In this document: positions 1-9,487 of the stretch, piece by piece | How positions within the stretch are numbered: the stretch's first letter is position 1 | How the letters are laid out: every line of letters starts with the position of its first letter | Assembly (NCBI GenBank): GCA_000585015.1 | Contig: JFAX01000011.1 | Location: forward strand, 38,810-102,809 | DNA length: 64,000 nt | DNA from: Candidatus Accumulibacter adjunctus | Lineage (GTDB): Bacteria; Pseudomonadota; Gammaproteobacteria; Burkholderiales; Rhodocyclaceae | Direction: 5' to 3' | Translations under genes and position numbers: made by a program | The notes under the pieces: model-generated | Seen by the model: the letters and a program-made list of their open reading frames with translations, nothing else | Told to the model about the DNA's origin: nothing | Database searches by the model: none

Positions 1-798
1 GGGTCCGAAATTCCAGGCTTCGGCAAAGCGAGCGCCTTGCTGGTACAGGCGCTCGCCCAGGATGAGATAGCCGGCGAGCGGTTCGAGGACATGCTGCCAG
101 GGGCGGACCGCTTCCGGATGCCGGACCAGCAGCGGGCGCCGGTCGGCAAACGCGCGCACGGCATCCGGGACCAGTCGGCCGGTCGACCAGTCGCCGCCGC
201 CGATGGCGTTGCCGGCGCGCGCCGTCGCCAGCGCGGTGGCGTGTCCGCGATGATCGCCCGAAGCGAAGAAGGACGAGCGATACGCGGCTGCGACCAGTTC
301 GGTGCAGGCCTTGCTGCTGCTGTACGGATCGGTTGCCCCGAGCGGGTCGCTCTCGGTGCAGGCTGTCGCGCGCGGTTGGTAGCACTTGTCGCTGCTGACG
401 ATGACGACGCTGCGCACGCAGCCGGTCTGCCGGATCGCGTCGAGCAGGTTGACCGTTCCCATGACGTTGGTCGCATAGGTTTCTGCTGGCCGGGAGTACG
501 AGGGAAGCACCAACGCCTGGGCGGCGAGATGGAACACGACCTCCGGCCGGTGGCTGGCGAGGGCAGCCGCCAGTGCGTCCCGATCGCGGATGTCGGCCAG
601 GATCGACACCATCTGCCCCGCAAGTCCGGTGAGCTCGAACAGGTTTGGCTGCGTCGCCGGTGGCAGTGCCAAGCCGATCACCCTTGCACCCATTGTCTGC
701 AGCCAGAGCGCCAGCCAGCCACCCTTGAAGCCGGTGTGGCCGGTGACTAGGACCCGTCGGTCCTGCCAGAACGCCGGCGTGATCACCAGGTTTTCCAT
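1..798 (-). CDS. rfbG: CDP-glucose 4,6-dehydratase (3' end runs off the window edge)
   Basis: Minus-strand translation [40 protein letters not shown]... with SDR GxxGFxG motif and ...[11 protein letters not shown]... ; partner of adjacent rfbF. Confidence 0.85.
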   Translation of the reverse strand, partial: MENLVITPAFWQDRRVLVTGHTGFKGGWLALWLQTMGARVIGLALPPATQPNLFELTGLAGQMVSILADIRDRDALAAALASHRPEVVFHLAAQALVLPSYSRPAETYATNVMGTVNLLDAIRQTGCVRSVVIVSSDKCYQPRATACTESDPLGATDPYSSSKACTELVAAAYRSSFFASGDHRGHATALATARAGNAIGGGDWSTGRLVPDAVRAFADRRPLLVRHPEAVRPWQHVLEPLAGYLILGERLYQQGARFAEAWNFGP

Positions 799-1553
799 GG
801 TGCGTTGCCGGAAGCCCACAGCTGCTCCAGATGGTTTCGGTCGCGCAGGGTATCCATCGCGTGCCAGAAGCCATCGTGGCGCCAGGCGGCGAGTTGCCCG
901 CTCCGTGACAGCTGGCTGACCGGTCCGGCTTCCCACATGCAGGAATCGCCGTCGATCAGGTCGATCACTCGCGGACTGAGGATGAAGAAGCCGCCGTTGA
1001 TCCAGGCGCCGTCTCCGGCCGGTTTTTCCTGGAAGGCGAGCACGCGATCCGCGGCCAGATCGAGAGCGCCGAAGCGGCCTGGCGGAGTGACGGCGGTGAC
1101 GGTTCCCAGAACCCCCTGCTGTCGGTGGAATTGGATGCTGGCGGCGATGTCGATGTTGCCGACGCCATCGCCGTAGGTGAAGCAGAACGGCTCATCATCC
1201 TCCAGATGCGCGCGCACGCGCCGCAGCCGCCCACCCGTCTGCGTCGAGTCGCCGGTGTCGATCAGCGTCACCCGCCAGGGTTCGGAGTGGCGCTCATGCA
1301 CCTCGATCCGGTTGTTGGTCAGGTCGAGGGTGACATCCGACATGTGCAGGAAGTAGTTGGCGAAGTACTCCTTGATGACGTAGCCGCGGTAGCCGAGACA
1401 GATCACGAAGTCGTTGATGCCGTGGCTGGAGTAGATCTTCATGATGTGCCAGATGATCGGCTTGCCACCGATCTCGACCATCGGTTTCGGCCTGACGATC
1501 GTTTCCTCGGCGAGCCGCGTGCCCACGCCACCGGCGAGGATGACCGCCTTCAT
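783..1553 (-). CDS. rfbF: glucose-1-phosphate cytidylyltransferase
   Basis: [41 protein letters not shown]; nucleotidyltransferase signature; internal start chosen over the longer ORF. Confidence 0.93.
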   Translation of the reverse strand: MKAVILAGGVGTRLAEETIVRPKPMVEIGGKPIIWHIMKIYSSHGINDFVICLGYRGYVIKEYFANYFLHMSDVTLDLTNNRIEVHERHSEPWRVTLIDTGDSTQTGGRLRRVRAHLEDDEPFCFTYGDGVGNIDIAASIQFHRQQGVLGTVTAVTPPGRFGALDLAADRVLAFQEKPAGDGAWINGGFFILSPRVIDLIDGDSCMWEAGPVSQLSRSGQLAAWRHDGFWHAMDTLRDRNHLEQLWASGNAPWKTW

Positions 1554-1632
1554 CGATGCCTGGCCGCCGCCTCTTCCGGGCCTGCGTTGCGTGCCACCAG
1601 TTGGTCGGGAGCGATTGCCTCCATCTGCTCCG

Positions 1633-2358
1633 TCACTCGTCGATGACGACGCTGGTGTAGACCTCCTGCACGTCGTCGAGGCTTTCGAGCACATCGATCA
1701 GTTTCTGCATGCGCAGCGCCTCGTCGCCCGCGAGCTGGGTCTCGTTCTCGGCCTTCATGGTGACGCTGCCGTACTCGGCGGTGAAGCCGGCGGCGGCGAG
1801 CGCTTCCTTGACCGCCATGTAGTCGTTGGCGGGCGTGATCACTTCGACCGATCCGTCGTCGTTGCTCAGGACGTCATCGGCGCCGGCGTCGATCGCCGCC
1901 TCCATCAACGCCCCTTCGTCGGTTCCGGGGGCGAAGAGGAGCTGGCCGCAATGCCTGAACTGGAAGGCGACACAGCCGTCGGTGCCGAGGTTGCCGCCGT
2001 ACTTGTTGAAGGCGTGCCGCACTTCGGCGACGGTGCGCGTGCGGTTGTCGGTCAGGCAATCGACGATGACGGCTGCACCACCGATGCCGTAGCCCTCGTA
2101 GCGCACCTCGATGTAATCGACGCCCTCGAGCTCGCCGGTTCCCTTCTTGATCGCATTGTCGATCTTGTCCCTGGGCATGTTCACCTGCTTGCCCTTGTCG
2201 ATCGCCAGTCGCAGGCGCGGATTGAACGAAGGATCGCCACCGCCGGCCTTGGCGGCAACGGTGATCTCGCGTGCGATCTTGGAGAAGGATGCGCTGCGCT
2301 TTTCATCCTGCTTGCCCTTGCGGTGCTGGATGTTGGCCCATTTCGAATGTCCTGCCAT
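1633..2358 (-). CDS. yebC: YebC/PmpR family protein
   Basis: [21 protein letters not shown]... canonical N-terminus. Confidence 0.95.
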   Translation of the reverse strand: MAGHSKWANIQHRKGKQDEKRSASFSKIAREITVAAKAGGGDPSFNPRLRLAIDKGKQVNMPRDKIDNAIKKGTGELEGVDYIEVRYEGYGIGGAAVIVDCLTDNRTRTVAEVRHAFNKYGGNLGTDGCVAFQFRHCGQLLFAPGTDEGALMEAAIDAGADDVLSNDDGSVEVITPANDYMAVKEALAAAGFTAEYGSVTMKAENETQLAGDEALRMQKLIDVLESLDDVQEVYTSVVIDE

Positions 2359-2498
2359 GCTGCCCTCTGAACGAATTCCTGGATCCTGCGGCCGCTCCCG
2401 GAGCAACAAAACGGGCCGCAAATGATCGATAATCAAGGCCGGCATTCTAGCACTTCCGTCGAACCATCCCTTCCCGTCATCGCTTTCCGGAGTCGTCC

Positions 2499-3986
2499 AT
2501 GGTCGCACCACTTGTCGTCGCCAGGCATGAAGACACTGAACTGGCGTTGCTGCCCGCACTCGCCAACCGTCACGGACTGATCACCGGCGCCACCGGGACC
2601 GGCAAGACGATCACCCTGCAACTGCTCGCCGAGCGCTTTTCGGCCATTGGCGTGCCGGTGTTCATGGCCGACGTCAAGGGGGATCTGTCGGGACTGGCCG
2701 CTGCCGGCAGCCTGACGCCGAAGCTGCAGCAACGGCTCGCAGCGCTCGGCGTCACGGATCACGTACCGGCGCGCTGTCCGGTGGTCTACTGGGACGTTTT
2801 CGGCGAGCAGGGGCACCCGGTGCGGGCGACGATCTCGGACATGGGGCCGGTGCTGCTCGCCCGGCTGTTGAACCTCAATGACACGCAGTCCGGCGTCCTG
2901 CAACTGGTGTTCCGCATCGCCGACGACAACGGCCTGCTGCTGCTCGACCTCAAGGACCTGCGGGCGATGGTGCAGCATGTCGGCGAGAACGCGAAGAACT
3001 TCACCACCGAGTACGGCAACGTCTCGGCGGCTTCGATCGGCGCCATCCAGCGCGGGCTGCTGAACCTCGGCGAGCACGGTGGCGACCTGTTCTTCGGCGA
3101 GCCGATGCTCGACATCGGCGACCTGATGCAGACCGACGATGGCCGGGGCGTGGTCAACATCCTGGCCGGCGACAGGCTGATGGCTTCGCCGCGCCTCTAT
3201 TCGACCTTCCTGCTCTGGTTGCTCGCCGAGCTGTTCGAACAGCTGCCTGAAGTCGGTGACGTCGACAAGCCCAAACTCGTCTTCTTCTTCGACGAGGCGC
3301 ATCTGCTCTTCAACGAGGCGCCGGCGGCGCTGCTCGAGAAGATCGAACAGGTGGTGCGGCTGATCCGCTCGAAAGGAGTCGGCGTCTACTTCGTCAGCCA
3401 GAACCCGCTCGACATTCCCGACAAGGTGCTCGGCCAGCTCGGCAACCGCGTGCAGCACGCCCTGCGCGCCTTCACCCCGCGCGACCAGAAGGCAGTCAAG
3501 GCCGCCGCGCAGACCCTGCGCGCCAACCCGAGGTTCGACGCCGAGGCGGCGATCACCGAGTTGGGCGTCGGCGAGGCACTGGTTTCGTTTCTCGACGAGA
3601 AGGGACGGCCGAACGTCGTCGAGCGTGCCTTCATCCTGCCGCCGGCTTCGCGGATTGGCCCGCAGTCCGCCGAGGAGCGACAGGCGGTTATCAAGGCTTC
3701 CGCCATCTACGGGCATTACGAGAATGCCGTCGACCGCGAGTCGGCCTACGAGAAGCTCAAGGGCGTTGCGGCGGAGCAAGCGCCGGCTGGCGAATCGGCT
3801 GCCGGTGGACAGCCGCCGGCAGCCGGTGGTGGTGGCTGGCTGGGCAGTCTTGGCCGCGGGCGTGGTGACTCGGTGATCCAGACGGCGGCAAAGAGCGCGG
3901 CGCGGGCGATCGGCTCGCAGGTCGGCCGCGAGATCATTCGCGGTGTCCTCGGCTCGATTCTCGGCGGCGGGTCGCGCCGCCGTTGA
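2499..3986 (+). CDS. DUF853 (HerA-like helicase/YjgR) family ATPase
   Basis: Walker [19 protein letters not shown] Walker B; C-terminal GGGGWLGS...[28 protein letters not shown]. Confidence 0.92.
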   Translation: MVAPLVVARHEDTELALLPALANRHGLITGATGTGKTITLQLLAERFSAIGVPVFMADVKGDLSGLAAAGSLTPKLQQRLAALGVTDHVPARCPVVYWDVFGEQGHPVRATISDMGPVLLARLLNLNDTQSGVLQLVFRIADDNGLLLLDLKDLRAMVQHVGENAKNFTTEYGNVSAASIGAIQRGLLNLGEHGGDLFFGEPMLDIGDLMQTDDGRGVVNILAGDRLMASPRLYSTFLLWLLAELFEQLPEVGDVDKPKLVFFFDEAHLLFNEAPAALLEKIEQVVRLIRSKGVGVYFVSQNPLDIPDKVLGQLGNRVQHALRAFTPRDQKAVKAAAQTLRANPRFDAEAAITELGVGEALVSFLDEKGRPNVVERAFILPPASRIGPQSAEERQAVIKASAIYGHYENAVDRESAYEKLKGVAAEQAPAGESAAGGQPPAAGGGGWLGSLGRGRGDSVIQTAAKSAARAIGSQVGREIIRGVLGSILGGGSRRR

Positions 3987-4002
3987 TCGGGACTGACGGT
4001 GC

Positions 4003-4024
4003 GCAGCTCCCTCCCGGGAGCTGC
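4003..4024. terminator. Hairpin between convergent DUF853 and OprB ends (possible bidirectional terminator)
   Basis: gcagctccc-tccc-gggagctgc, perfect 9 bp stem; no clear U-tract. Confidence 0.5.
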
Positions 4025-4034
4025 ACGCCGACCC

Positions 4035-4183
4035 TCAGAGCGTCAGTTGCAGGCGGACGCCGGCGACGGTCGAATCGGGCAACTGGAAGCCCGGGTTGAA
4101 GATGCGCTGGATCACCGGCTGGACGACCAGACCGGGAAGCAGTGGCGCCTGGTAGGTGATCTCGACCACCGTCTCGTTGTTCG
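4035..4183 (-). pseudogene. OprB-family carbohydrate porin, 3'-terminal remnant
   Basis: NNETVVEITYQAPLLPGLVVQPVIQRIFNPGFQLPDSTVAGVRLQLTL, near-identical to the C-terminus of the intact porin at 13351-14757. Confidence 0.88.
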
Positions 4184-4923
4184 CTGTAGAAATAGGCACC
4201 GGTCCGTGCCGTTCCCAAATGACGCAATGCGACGACAAAGAGTGTCAGGCTTGCCCCGTGGCTGGCAAACCCCAGAGCCGAGGCGCGATCACTACCTTCG
4301 CCCGCGGCCATGCTGCATCGAGTACCAGAGCCAGCAGGAGGTTGGTCGTCCCCGCCGCCAGCCCCTTGCTCATGGCGATGAAGGAGGCATCGGCCAGAGA
4401 CACCTTGCGCGTCAGGTTGTTGTCGATCGCCCAGGCCAGACAGGCGCCGAGTACCAGAAGCGCCGCCTCGCTCCCCGCGAAACGGGCTTCGCCGGGCCAG
4501 GTCAGCACGACGGCGCCGGCCACAATGGCCAGCATCCCGAAGGCAACGCGGCGGTCGAAGCTTTCGTGGAAGACAAACCACGCCAGAAGGGCCGTCAGCA
4601 CGCCTTCCGCATTGAGGAGCAGCGAGGCGCCGGAAGCGGGCGTCCGCTGCAGCCCGAGCATCAGCAGCGCCGGCGCGATGACGCCACCAGAGAGAATGGC
4701 GCCGGCAAGCCAGCCGCGTTCGCCGCGCGCCAGCGAAACGGCCGGCATGCGCTGCAGGCAGCGAATCAGGAACAGGCCGATTCCCGAACCCAGATAGAGC
4801 CGCGCCGCCAGCAGCCAGGGACTGACATGGGCCAGCAACAGTTTCGCCAGGGGCGGTGCTGGCGCCGAAGAGGAGCGCGGCGGCCAAGGCAGCGGCGATG
4901 CCGCGCATACCCGCTTGTTTCAT
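4184..4923 (-). pseudogene. EamA/DMT family transporter, frameshifted twice and C-terminally truncated
   Basis: N-term MKQAGMRGIAAALAAALLFGAST in one frame, LAHVSPWLLAARLYLGSGIGLFL...LLLALVLDAAWPRAKVV in another, then SHGASLTLFVVALRHLGTARTGAYFYS back in the first, ending at the OprB repeat border. Confidence 0.75.
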
Positions 4924-5381
4924 GGTCGAGCGCCATCGCTCGTCGCGCCGGTGTCGGCCGGTCGATGACAGGCACAGGCCTCGCCTTGCGCGGCCGCGAC
5001 CAGCTCGTGCAGGATGCCGCACGCCGACGCCTTGTCGGGCGTGGCACACTGCCCACGCAGTGCCATGAGTTGCTGCTCCAGTGCCTGCATGCTGGCCAGG
5101 CGCGCACGGACCCGGGCCAGATTCAGATCGACGAGATGATTGATTTCCCCGCAATCGGATTCCGGACTGTCGACGATCGACAGCAGGCGCTGAATGTCCG
5201 CCAGCGGAATGTCGAGAGCCCGGCAGTGGCGGATGAAGGCCAGTCGCGCCAAGTCGCCTGGGGCGTAGGTACGGTAGCCGTTGTCGCTGCGTTTCGGTGC
5301 GCTGAGCAGCCCGGCTCTTTCGTAGTAGCGGATCGTGTCAACCTCGACCCCGGTCGTCCTCGCCAGTTCGCCTATGCGCAT
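4920..5381 (-). CDS. cadR: MerR family Cd(II)/Pb(II)-type transcriptional regulator (CadR/PbrR-like)
   Basis: MRIGELARTTGVEVDTIRYYERAGLL...; Cys positions DCGEI, CATPDKASACGIL, CACH. Confidence 0.85.
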   Translation of the reverse strand: MRIGELARTTGVEVDTIRYYERAGLLSAPKRSDNGYRTYAPGDLARLAFIRHCRALDIPLADIQRLLSIVDSPESDCGEINHLVDLNLARVRARLASMQALEQQLMALRGQCATPDKASACGILHELVAAAQGEACACHRPADTGATSDGARP

Positions 5382-5413
5382 CGCGTTCTCCGTGTTTCGA
5401 CTGTCCTGTATTT

Positions 5414-5449
5414 TACCCTTGACTATGGAGTCGCTCCAGGGTTTTCAAT
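5414..5449. promoter_or_regulatory. MerR-type promoter/operator with long -35/-10 spacer
   Basis: TTGACT-atGGAGtcgCTCCagggtt-TTCAAT: 19 bp spacer containing the dyad GGAG-tcg-CTCC, between divergent cadR-like and transporter genes. Confidence 0.7.
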
Positions 5450-5479
5450 GAGGCTATTGCCTACTCGCAGGAGATCATC

Positions 5480-6103
5480 ATGGCCGCTTGCAACTGTGGT
5501 TCCAACGCGGGTTCCGGCGCTGTCAGTCCGCGCTTTCGCAAGGCGCTGTGGATCGCGCTCGCCGTCAACGCATCGATGTTCGTCGTCGAAACCGTGGCCG
5601 GTCTGACTTCCGGCTCGGTCGCTCTGTGGGCCGATGCCCTCGATTTCGCCGGCGACGCGGCAAACTACGGCATTTCCCTCCTGGTACTGTCTCTGGGGCT
5701 TGCCTGGCGCGCCCGCGCCGCCCTGTTCAAGGGTGCGTCCATGCTTGGCTTCGGTGTCTTTGTCCTCACCCGGACGCTGTGGAGCCTCTTGCATGGGGTT
5801 CCACCGGAGCCGCTGACCATGGGAGTCGTCGGCCTGTTCGCCCTGCTTGCCAACCTGAGGGTCGCCGTCCTGCTCTACACCTTTCGCGAGGGCGACGCCA
5901 ACATGCAATCGGTGTGGCTGTGCAGCCGCAACGACGCCATCGGCAACGTCGCGGTCATGCTCGCCGCCGCGGGGGTCATGGGTAGCGGCAGCGTGCTTCC
6001 GGACGTGGCGGTTGCGGCCGTGATGGCCGGTCTCGCGCTCTCGTCCGGGCTGGCCATCGTCCGCCAGTCCCGCATGGAACTCGCCACTGTGCTCCCGCGC
6101 TGA
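5480..6103 (+). CDS. cation transporter (CDF-like cation efflux)
   Basis: MAACNCGSNAG...RKALWIALAVNASMFVVETVAGLTSGSVALWADALDFAGDAANYGISLLVL. Confidence 0.82.
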   Translation: MAACNCGSNAGSGAVSPRFRKALWIALAVNASMFVVETVAGLTSGSVALWADALDFAGDAANYGISLLVLSLGLAWRARAALFKGASMLGFGVFVLTRTLWSLLHGVPPEPLTMGVVGLFALLANLRVAVLLYTFREGDANMQSVWLCSRNDAIGNVAVMLAAAGVMGSGSVLPDVAVAAVMAGLALSSGLAIVRQSRMELATVLPR

Positions 6104-6123
6104 ACATGATAGGATGCGCCCCC

Positions 6124-6483
6124 ATGCGTCGCTGGCTGACCATTCTTCTCCTCTCCGTGCTGCCGCTCCAGTTCGTCTGGGCCGCAGTGGCTGGCTATTG
6201 TCAACACGACAGCGGCGAAACGGTGAAGCATTTCGGCCATCACGAGCACAAGCACGACGTGCCGGAAGATGCCGAGCAAGGCGCCGACGACGGCCAGTTG
6301 CCGCTGGCCGATTTCGATGGTGACTGCACGGACTGTCACGCGAGCTGCGCCGTTGCTCCCTCTGCGGCCGTCGCGCTGCCGGTGATCCCGGTGCTCTCTT
6401 TCGCGATCCCCTGGGCGTCGCAGCTGCCTGCGCCGCCGCCATTGACGCAGCCCGATCGCCCCAACTGGTCCGTCTCCGCCTGA
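6124..6483 (+). CDS. CzcI-like cation efflux accessory protein
   Basis: Signal peptide, then YCQHDSGETVKHFGHHEHKHD, CTDCHASC; directly upstream of czcC. Confidence 0.7.
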   Translation: MRRWLTILLLSVLPLQFVWAAVAGYCQHDSGETVKHFGHHEHKHDVPEDAEQGADDGQLPLADFDGDCTDCHASCAVAPSAAVALPVIPVLSFAIPWASQLPAPPPLTQPDRPNWSVSA

Positions 6484-6600
6484 TCGGCGGGAGCGGTCGT
6501 TCCTGTTCTCTGTCAGCGGCGCCAGCCGGCACGCGACAGGCCGTCAGCGGACCTGTCCCCGCCGATTCCCCGATGTGTTTGTTCATCACTGGAGAATCGG

Positions 6601-7869
6601 ATGCACTCTAGCTCATGCATTACCCGCCTTCTGTCACTCGCTCTGCTTGCCTTGAGCCCCTGGGCCGCAACACCGGCGCGGGCTGAATCGGCGGCAGTCG
6701 ACGCCCGCAGCGCGACTCTCAGGCAGGCCTACGACACCGCTTGGGCGCGCCAGCCCGAGGCGCTTTCCGTCGACCTGCGGCGCGACGCCGCCGAGGCCCG
6801 CAGCCGCCAGGCCGAGGCGTGGACCGTCGAACCCCCGAGCATCGAGATGGGCGCCAAGAGTGACCGCGTCCTGAAAAACGACGGCGACCGCGAATACGAG
6901 GCCGGTCTCATCCTGCCACTCTGGCTGCCCGGCGAGCGGGGCCGCAGCGGCGCCGTTGCCGAGGCCGAGGCGAAGGTCGTCGACAGCCGCGTGGCTGCGG
7001 CCCGCCTGCGCACCGCCGCAGCCGTACGCGATGCCTGGTGGACCTGGCAGCGGCTGCTCGGCGAACGCAACTTGACACAGTCCCGCCTGGTCAGCGCCCG
7101 GCGCTTGGCCGAGGACGTGGGGCGCCGCGTACGGGCAGGTGACCTTGCACTGGCCGACCGCCATCAGGCCGAGGGCGCTGCCGCGGCGGCCGAGGTTGCG
7201 TTGGCCGAAAGCGACAGCCAGCTCGCCCGGGCAGCGCAGCAGTTGCGCGCTGTGACCGGCCTTCTGCCGGCGCCGGCCGCAAGCGAGCGCCCGGAGAATC
7301 TACCGCCGCTGCCGAGCGACTTCACTGCCCTGGATGCGACGCACCCGGCAGCCGTCGAACTGTTTGACCGAGCCGAACTGGCCCGTCGCGTCGCCGATCT
7401 GGCGAGTGTTCAGACCCGCAACAACCCGGAACTGCTGCTTGCCACTACCCGCCAGCGTGGCGCTTTCGGTGAACCGTGGCAGCAGACGGTGACGCTCGGC
7501 GTGCGCATTCCCTTTGGTTCGGAAAACCGCAACCGTGCCCGGGTTGGGCAAGCCCGTGCCGAAGCAATTGAAACCGAAACCCAGCTGCGCCTGGAACGGG
7601 ATCGCCTCGCCGCTGACCTCGAAGCCGCACGCATTCAGGTGGAGTCGGCGCGCCTCCAGCTCGCCGCGGCAGAGAAGCGCGCCGGGCTGGCGCGCGAATC
7701 GCGCGGCTTTTTCGAGAAATCCTTCCGGCTCGGCGAAACTGACTTGCCGACACGGCTGCGCATCGAGATCGAAGCCGTCGAGGCGGAACGCCAGGCGTCA
7801 CGTGCCCGCATCGATCTGGCCGCGGCCATTTCCTCGCTACGCCAAGCCTTGGGCTTGCTCCCCGAATGA
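6601..7869 (+). CDS. czcC: TolC family outer membrane protein of HME-RND efflux (CzcC-like)
   Basis: Signal peptide, OEP-type repeats; first gene of a CBA order. Confidence 0.88.
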   Translation: MHSSSCITRLLSLALLALSPWAATPARAESAAVDARSATLRQAYDTAWARQPEALSVDLRRDAAEARSRQAEAWTVEPPSIEMGAKSDRVLKNDGDREYEAGLILPLWLPGERGRSGAVAEAEAKVVDSRVAAARLRTAAAVRDAWWTWQRLLGERNLTQSRLVSARRLAEDVGRRVRAGDLALADRHQAEGAAAAAEVALAESDSQLARAAQQLRAVTGLLPAPAASERPENLPPLPSDFTALDATHPAAVELFDRAELARRVADLASVQTRNNPELLLATTRQRGAFGEPWQQTVTLGVRIPFGSENRNRARVGQARAEAIETETQLRLERDRLAADLEAARIQVESARLQLAAAEKRAGLARESRGFFEKSFRLGETDLPTRLRIEIEAVEAERQASRARIDLAAAISSLRQALGLLPE

Positions 7870-7886
7870 TGAACAGGATACTTGCC

Positions 7887-8456
7887 ATGAACAACAGGAT
7901 GCTTCTCGCCGCCGTCGCACTGGGCTTCGGCATGACGCTCGCGATTCCGCCGGCACAGGCCGGCGCCGGCCACGATCACGGCGAAGCACCAGCGGCCAGT
8001 ACCGGTACCCCGGTACCCGGAGTGACCGCCGTTTCCGAATCCTTCGAACTGGTCGGCCGCCTGCTGCACGACGAGCTGTCCATCCTCGTCGACCGCCATG
8101 CCAGCAACGAGCCCGTGCTCGATGCCTCGTTGACGGTCGAGGTTGCCGGCCGCAGCGCCGTTGCCGCCTTCCATGCCGACAACGGTGATTACTCGCTCAC
8201 CGACGCGGCGATCCTCGGCCAGCTGCGCCAAGCCGGCAGCAAGCCGCTGACCTTTACGCTGATCGCCGGCGAGGAGAGCGATCTCCTGAGCGGCGAACTG
8301 GATGTTCACGACGAAGCGGACAACGCCGCTTCGCAACACGGGCATGGCTGGCAGGAATACGCGCTGTGGAGTGCTGCCGGCGTTGCCGGGCTGGCGATCC
8401 TCGTCGCCCTGGGTCGCCGCCTGCGCAATGCCCGCCATGCCGGAGGTGCCGCATGA
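7887..8456 (+). CDS. exported His-rich protein with C-terminal TM, czc-associated
   Basis: MNNRMLLAAVALGFGMTLAIPPAQAGAGHDHGEAP... then WSAAGVAGLAILVALGRRL; between czcC and czcB. Confidence 0.7.
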   Translation: MNNRMLLAAVALGFGMTLAIPPAQAGAGHDHGEAPAASTGTPVPGVTAVSESFELVGRLLHDELSILVDRHASNEPVLDASLTVEVAGRSAVAAFHADNGDYSLTDAAILGQLRQAGSKPLTFTLIAGEESDLLSGELDVHDEADNAASQHGHGWQEYALWSAAGVAGLAILVALGRRLRNARHAGGAA

Positions 8457-9475
8457 AGCACCGCGTCCTGATCGCCGCCATCGGCTTCTTGATCGCTGCC
8501 AGCCTGAACCCGGTCATCGCCGGCGAAGGGCACGACCATGGCGATGCCCCACCGGCCGCCAGCGGCAACGGTCCGAAACGCCTGCCGGATGGCAGCGTCT
8601 TCCTGCCCAAGCCGGCCCAGCGGCAACTGAACGTCCGTACCCAGGCCGTCGTCGCCGGCGAGCTGCCGCGCGCCTTCGAGCTTAACGGCCGGGTCATGAT
8701 GGACCCGAATGCCGGAGGCAAGGTGCAGGCCATCGTCGCCGGCCGCGTCACCCCAGGCCCCAAGGGCTTGCCCTACGCTGGCCAGGCGGTCGTCAAGGGC
8801 GAGGTGCTGGCCTACGTGACGCCCGAAGTGGGCGGCAACAGCCGTTCGCTCAACGAAAGCCGCCTGCGCCGCCTGCGCGAACTGTCGGACACCGTGCCGC
8901 GCAAGCTGATCGAGGAAGCGGAAGCGGCGGTTGCCAACGAACAGTTGCGGGCGCCGGTCAGCGGCGTCATCGCCTCGTCCAGCGTCGTCTCCGGGCAGGT
9001 CGTCGAGGCCCGCGAGGTGCTGTTCGAAATCGTCAATCCCGAGCGCCTGCTGATCGAAGCACTGGCGTTCGATCCGGCGATCGGCAACGACATTGCCCGC
9101 GCCTTCATCGCCGTCGGCGACGACAGCCTGCCGTTGCGCCTGGTCGGTGTCGCCCGCAGCCTGCGCGAGCAGGCTCTGCCGCTGACTTTCCGGGGCGAGG
9201 GGAAGGCCCTGGCCGTGCTGGCGGTCGGACAACCCGTCAGCGTCTTTGTCCAGACGCGAGGTAAAGTGGCCGGCATCGCGGTGCCGGCGGCGGCCCTGAT
9301 GCGGAATCCGGCCAACCAGAACATTGTCTGGGTCAAGACGGCGCCGGAGCATTTCGCGCCGCGCGTCGTCACCAGTGACGCGCTCGACGGCAACCTGGTC
9401 GCGATCACCTCAGGGCTGCAGGCCGGCGACCTGGTCGTCGTGCGCGCAGCCGGCCTGATCAACCAAGTGCGTTGA
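8453..9475 (+). CDS. czcB: efflux RND periplasmic adaptor subunit (CzcB-like)
   Basis: ...VVKGEVLAYVTPEVG...EQLRAPVSGVIASSSVVSGQVVEAREVLFEIVNPERLLIEA. Confidence 0.88.
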   Translation: MKHRVLIAAIGFLIAASLNPVIAGEGHDHGDAPPAASGNGPKRLPDGSVFLPKPAQRQLNVRTQAVVAGELPRAFELNGRVMMDPNAGGKVQAIVAGRVTPGPKGLPYAGQAVVKGEVLAYVTPEVGGNSRSLNESRLRRLRELSDTVPRKLIEEAEAAVANEQLRAPVSGVIASSSVVSGQVVEAREVLFEIVNPERLLIEALAFDPAIGNDIARAFIAVGDDSLPLRLVGVARSLREQALPLTFRGEGKALAVLAVGQPVSVFVQTRGKVAGIAVPAAALMRNPANQNIVWVKTAPEHFAPRVVTSDALDGNLVAITSGLQAGDLVVVRAAGLINQVR

Positions 9476-9487
9476 GCGGGGGCCGAC

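Larger units (their letters stand above)
3782..4183 (+). repeat. Left copy of island-flanking direct repeat (DUF853 3' end + intergenic + OprB 3' end)
   Basis: 4031-4183 matches 13347-13499 over 153 bp with about 4 mismatches by eye; 3782-3943 matches 13176-13346 with lower identity and small indels. Confidence 0.9.

Noticed and set aside
2433-3779. 448 aa minus-strand ORF antisense to DUF853
   Set aside because: Mirror-frame ORF typical of high GC; the plus-strand protein has clear Walker motifs and family features
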